DNA of 64,000 nucleotides from Ktedonospora formicarum (GTDB lineage Bacteria > Chloroflexota > Ktedonobacteria > Ktedonobacterales > Ktedonobacteraceae), in contig NZ_BNJF01000002.1 in NCBI RefSeq assembly GCF_016587355.1, forward strand, positions 186,001 to 250,000. The letters are read 5' to 3'. Under the pieces are notes generated by a model, which saw nothing but the letters and a program-made list of their open reading frames with translations, searched no databases and was not told where the DNA came from. The position numbers and the translations under genes are program-made. This document shows, piece by piece, positions 62,309 through 64,000 of this stretch. Within the stretch, counting starts at the first letter, position 1. The number at the start of each line of letters is the position of its first letter.

Positions 62309-62948
62309 GTGCGCCCAAAGAGGCGTCTGATCTTCTGTCGTGCGAGAGCACGACCTCACTCAGGCGAGGTGAGTAACGCGGCACCTTACTTCCAGCCGAA
62401 AGGTATGGGGGGACTGTAGCATGGTTGCTGAAACGTCTCTTGAAGCTCTACTACCAAGAGCCAGACGAGAGGCAGCGAGGCCGTCCAAGGCAAAGGCTTG
62501 ATGGCTTGAACCCTAGTCGTGGTGGAATTCATGCGTCCGATGGGATTGGTAGAATTGCCCATGCCTGATGAGCACAATGAACGTCTCAAGCGTTGTGCTC
62601 GCCTGCATCAGGACCAGCCCGTAGGGAACGGGAAACGACGAACGGGGTGCCTACAGACGGAGCGAAGATCAGGTGTAACTTGGGGATCGCCTACCATCCG
62701 CGAGGATCAAGGCGACGGAGTGGCGGTAGTAGCGAGTCATCTTGTGACAAAGTGAAGCGCCACAGGAGGCCAGACTCAAGAAGCGATGGTTGGCACGGAT
62801 GTGTCAGCAGACCATCGTGGGAGTTGCGTTGAAAAGACGCAGGCCTCTGGAGAGCCTGGTGCATGGAAATCGTGCATGCCATGGTTCGGGGGAGGGCCGT
62901 TGGAAAAGGGCTGGCGTGAGCCAGTACCTCGCTGGCGGCCTATCCTAC
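62309..62948 (+). ncRNA. ORF-less group II intron inserted in the tnpB-like gene
   Basis: It begins with the canonical GTGCGCCC. Exon bases TTGAGA (62303-62308, IBS1) are the exact complement of TCTCAA (62584-62589, EBS1), which sits in the loop of a GAGCACAA/TTGTGCTC stem. The preceding GCATGG (62297-62302, IBS2) is the exact complement of CCATGC (62559-62564, EBS2). Domain V is the hairpin at about 62852-62887 (GAGCC...GGAAAT...GGTTC). Domain VI follows with a GGCCG/CGGCC base stem and an unpaired A candidate near 62923, ending TATCCTAC. The element is about 640 nt and has no reverse transcriptase, so mobility would need a maturase supplied in trans. The 3' boundary is set by frame restoration and the AC ending. 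Confidence 0.9.
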
Positions 62949-63461
62949 CGCACCGCCGTGCCCCCTTTGGGGGTTGCAAGCACGGGCGGCACCCTGGTAG
63001 AAGTTCCCACACGCACCACGGCATTGAGTCAGTGGTGTCATGGCTGTGGCACAAAGGTCAAGAAGCCCCTCTCCCAGCGCTGGCATCAGTGTGCCTGCGG
63101 CGTGGGTCCCATCCAACGCGATCTCTATTCCGCGTTTCTTGCCGCCTACCTTGATCCAGTAGATCCCATCCCCTCGTGTGCCCAATACCAGGCGTATTGG
63201 GAAGGTGCGGAGGCGCGCCTGCGGGCAGCACACGAGTGTCTCATCCAACGTGCGAGAGAGGGGCAGGTCTTGCCCCGAAGCTTGGGTCTGACTCGAGCCA
63301 GAGCGCGTCTGCCCGAAAGTTCAGGGAAACCACCACTAGAGCCTGCTCTTCTCCTTTGGCGAGAAGAACAGGAAGCGTGGGCCGAACCCCTGGAACCTCC
63401 GTTGCTTGAGCACGGAGAGCTTTCAGTAACTGAAGCACAAACCTCGATCAATCGATTCTAG
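62949..63461 (+). CDS. TnpB-like nuclease, exon 2 (zinc ribbon and RuvC-III)
   Basis: Codons 399-568 of the spliced protein, in frame with exon 1 after removal of 62309-62948. It continues RTAVPPLGVASTGGTLVEVP TRTTALSQWCHGCG, a zinc ribbon (C428, C431, C446, C448), and RuvC-III GPIQRDLYSAFLAAYL (Asp456). A roughly 105-residue C-terminal tail rich in Glu, Arg and Pro follows (YWEGAEARLRAAHECLIQRA), longer than in standard IS605 TnpB. The AVPPLG segment next to the junction looks like an insertion relative to relatives and may mark the original splice-site sequence. An independent start inside the intron is unlikely. Confidence 0.85.
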   Translation, partial: RTAVPPLGVASTGGTLVEVPTRTTALSQWCHGCGTKVKKPLSQRWHQCACGVGPIQRDLYSAFLAAYLDPVDPIPSCAQYQAYWEGAEARLRAAHECLIQRAREGQVLPRSLGLTRARARLPESSGKPPLEPALLLWREEQEAWAEPLEPPLLEHGELSVTEAQTSINRF

Positions 63462-63983
63462 AGAAGATCCTGCACAATTTAGTTGTGTATCTGCATGCAA
63501 AGGGACACAAAGTACCCACGAGTAATAGATATTATGCATTTTCCGAAACGGAGATGCGCCTGAATTTGGTAATCAGGCATGAACATCTCCTGAGGTAAGA
63601 GAGAAGCTAGCCTAAACAACATCCTGCTCAGGAAGATCTTCCGGCCCCTTTCCAATTCAATTACTCACAAATTGCACAACAGATTTGTTAAATACCTCAT
63701 CGATATAGCAATTGGCAAAAGCTGTGTATTATGTGCGCAATCATTTGATAGACATCAACAATAAAATATTTATATAATTTTTAGTATTTCCTGCATTTAA
63801 TGCAAAATAGCACAATGATAGCAATCAAATAGTTGTTACATCAAGAAGAACGTTGTCCCAAAGTAGCTCCTTTTGCCCTCTATCTTAGTGATGATCACAT
63901 GGAATGGTCATGTTCAAACGTCTCTACCCATCAAAAAGGAAGTTCTCTACCAATGGAGACAAAGTAAACATAAAGGAAATAGC
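63462..63983. other. AT-rich intergenic stretch, no gene recognised
   Basis: It follows the tnpB-like gene and should hold the 3' end of any mobile unit and its guide RNA; I could not define a hairpin boundary. The right part is strongly AT-rich and serves as promoter for the gene starting at 63984. Confidence 0.35.
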
Positions 63984-64000
63984 ATGAAAATAGTCATCTT
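63984..64000 (+). CDS. Start of a gene cut by the window end
   Basis: ATG at 63984 follows AAAGGAAA by about 7 nt and encodes MKIVI before the window ends. The hydrophobic strand-like start recalls Rossmann-type or response-regulator proteins, but nothing more can be said. Confidence 0.45.

Noticed and set aside
62790..62948. The upstream part of the 62790-63461 frame as an independent N-terminus
   Set aside because: It encodes domain V/VI of the intron and has no protein family character; only the part from 62949 matches TnpB.
62386..63054. Open frames on both strands inside the intron, for example 62593-62832 and 62786-63154
   Set aside because: None resembles a reverse transcriptase or maturase; intron structure explains the sequence better.
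1..64000. CRISPR arrays, tRNA or rRNA genes, prophage structural genes
   Set aside because: No regularly spaced repeats, no cloverleaf or rRNA-like sequence, and no capsid, terminase or tail-like proteins were seen.

Overview
The window looks like a chromosomal stretch of a filamentous, spore-forming Ktedonobacteria species (Chloroflexota, near Ktedonobacter or Dictyobacter). This is inferred from gene content: XRE-NB-ARC-TPR proteins, large MalT-type LuxR regulators, long TnpB relatives, many ECF sigma, TetR, MarR and MerR regulators, actinomycete-like secreted proteins, and roughly even GC. No rRNA, tRNA or CRISPR array was seen.

Layout. 0-8 kb: DinB protein, IS630 and IS3 relics, an aldo/keto reductase, a lipoprotein, and a MoxR-DUF58-DUF4129 operon on the minus strand. 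8-9 kb: a GC-rich actinomycete-like lipoprotein gene with its own 13-bp hairpin terminator. 9-17 kb: a PabB-PabC fusion, an MmyB-type regulator divergent from an aldo/keto reductase, a TetR gene with a readable promoter and operators, relics of an amyloid-motif effector/NLR pair, an ECF41-like sigma factor and a serine hydrolase. 17-20 kb: YkoE- and EcfT-like transporter subunits without an ATPase, and a solitary TnpB. 20-31 kb: an IolC-type aldolase-like protein, an MFS exporter with a MalT-type LuxR regulator, and a pentapeptide-repeat gene broken by one stop codon. 31-43 kb: small proteins, an SnoaL-type sigma factor, SDR, PAS-GAF histidine kinase, SRPBCC protein, SapA-like secreted protein and a frameshifted DUF488 gene. 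41-46 kb: a two-component system divergent from an ABC-2 export operon. 46-54 kb: CHRD protein, TipA-like MerR regulator divergent from a predicted Zn protease, DUF2231 protein, and a MarR-SDR-reductase operon among gene relics. 54-60 kb: GH25 lysozyme and two head-to-head XRE-NB-ARC proteins, one cut short next to an IS4 transposase relic. 60-64 kb: a 134-bp MITE-like element and a long TnpB-like gene split by a group II intron.

The best-supported novelty is at 61,115-63,461. A TnpB-like nuclease gene is interrupted by an ORF-less group II intron of about 640 nt. The 12 exon bases before the intron match two intron segments perfectly (IBS1/EBS1 and IBS2/EBS2). A domain V hairpin is recognisable, and precise excision restores one 568-codon reading frame. 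The intron separates the first two RuvC acidic residues from the zinc ribbon and the third, so splicing should decide whether a complete nuclease is made.

Overall the window mixes regulator/enzyme/transport cassettes with heavy gene decay (at least eleven relics or broken genes). The decay is concentrated near mobile elements.
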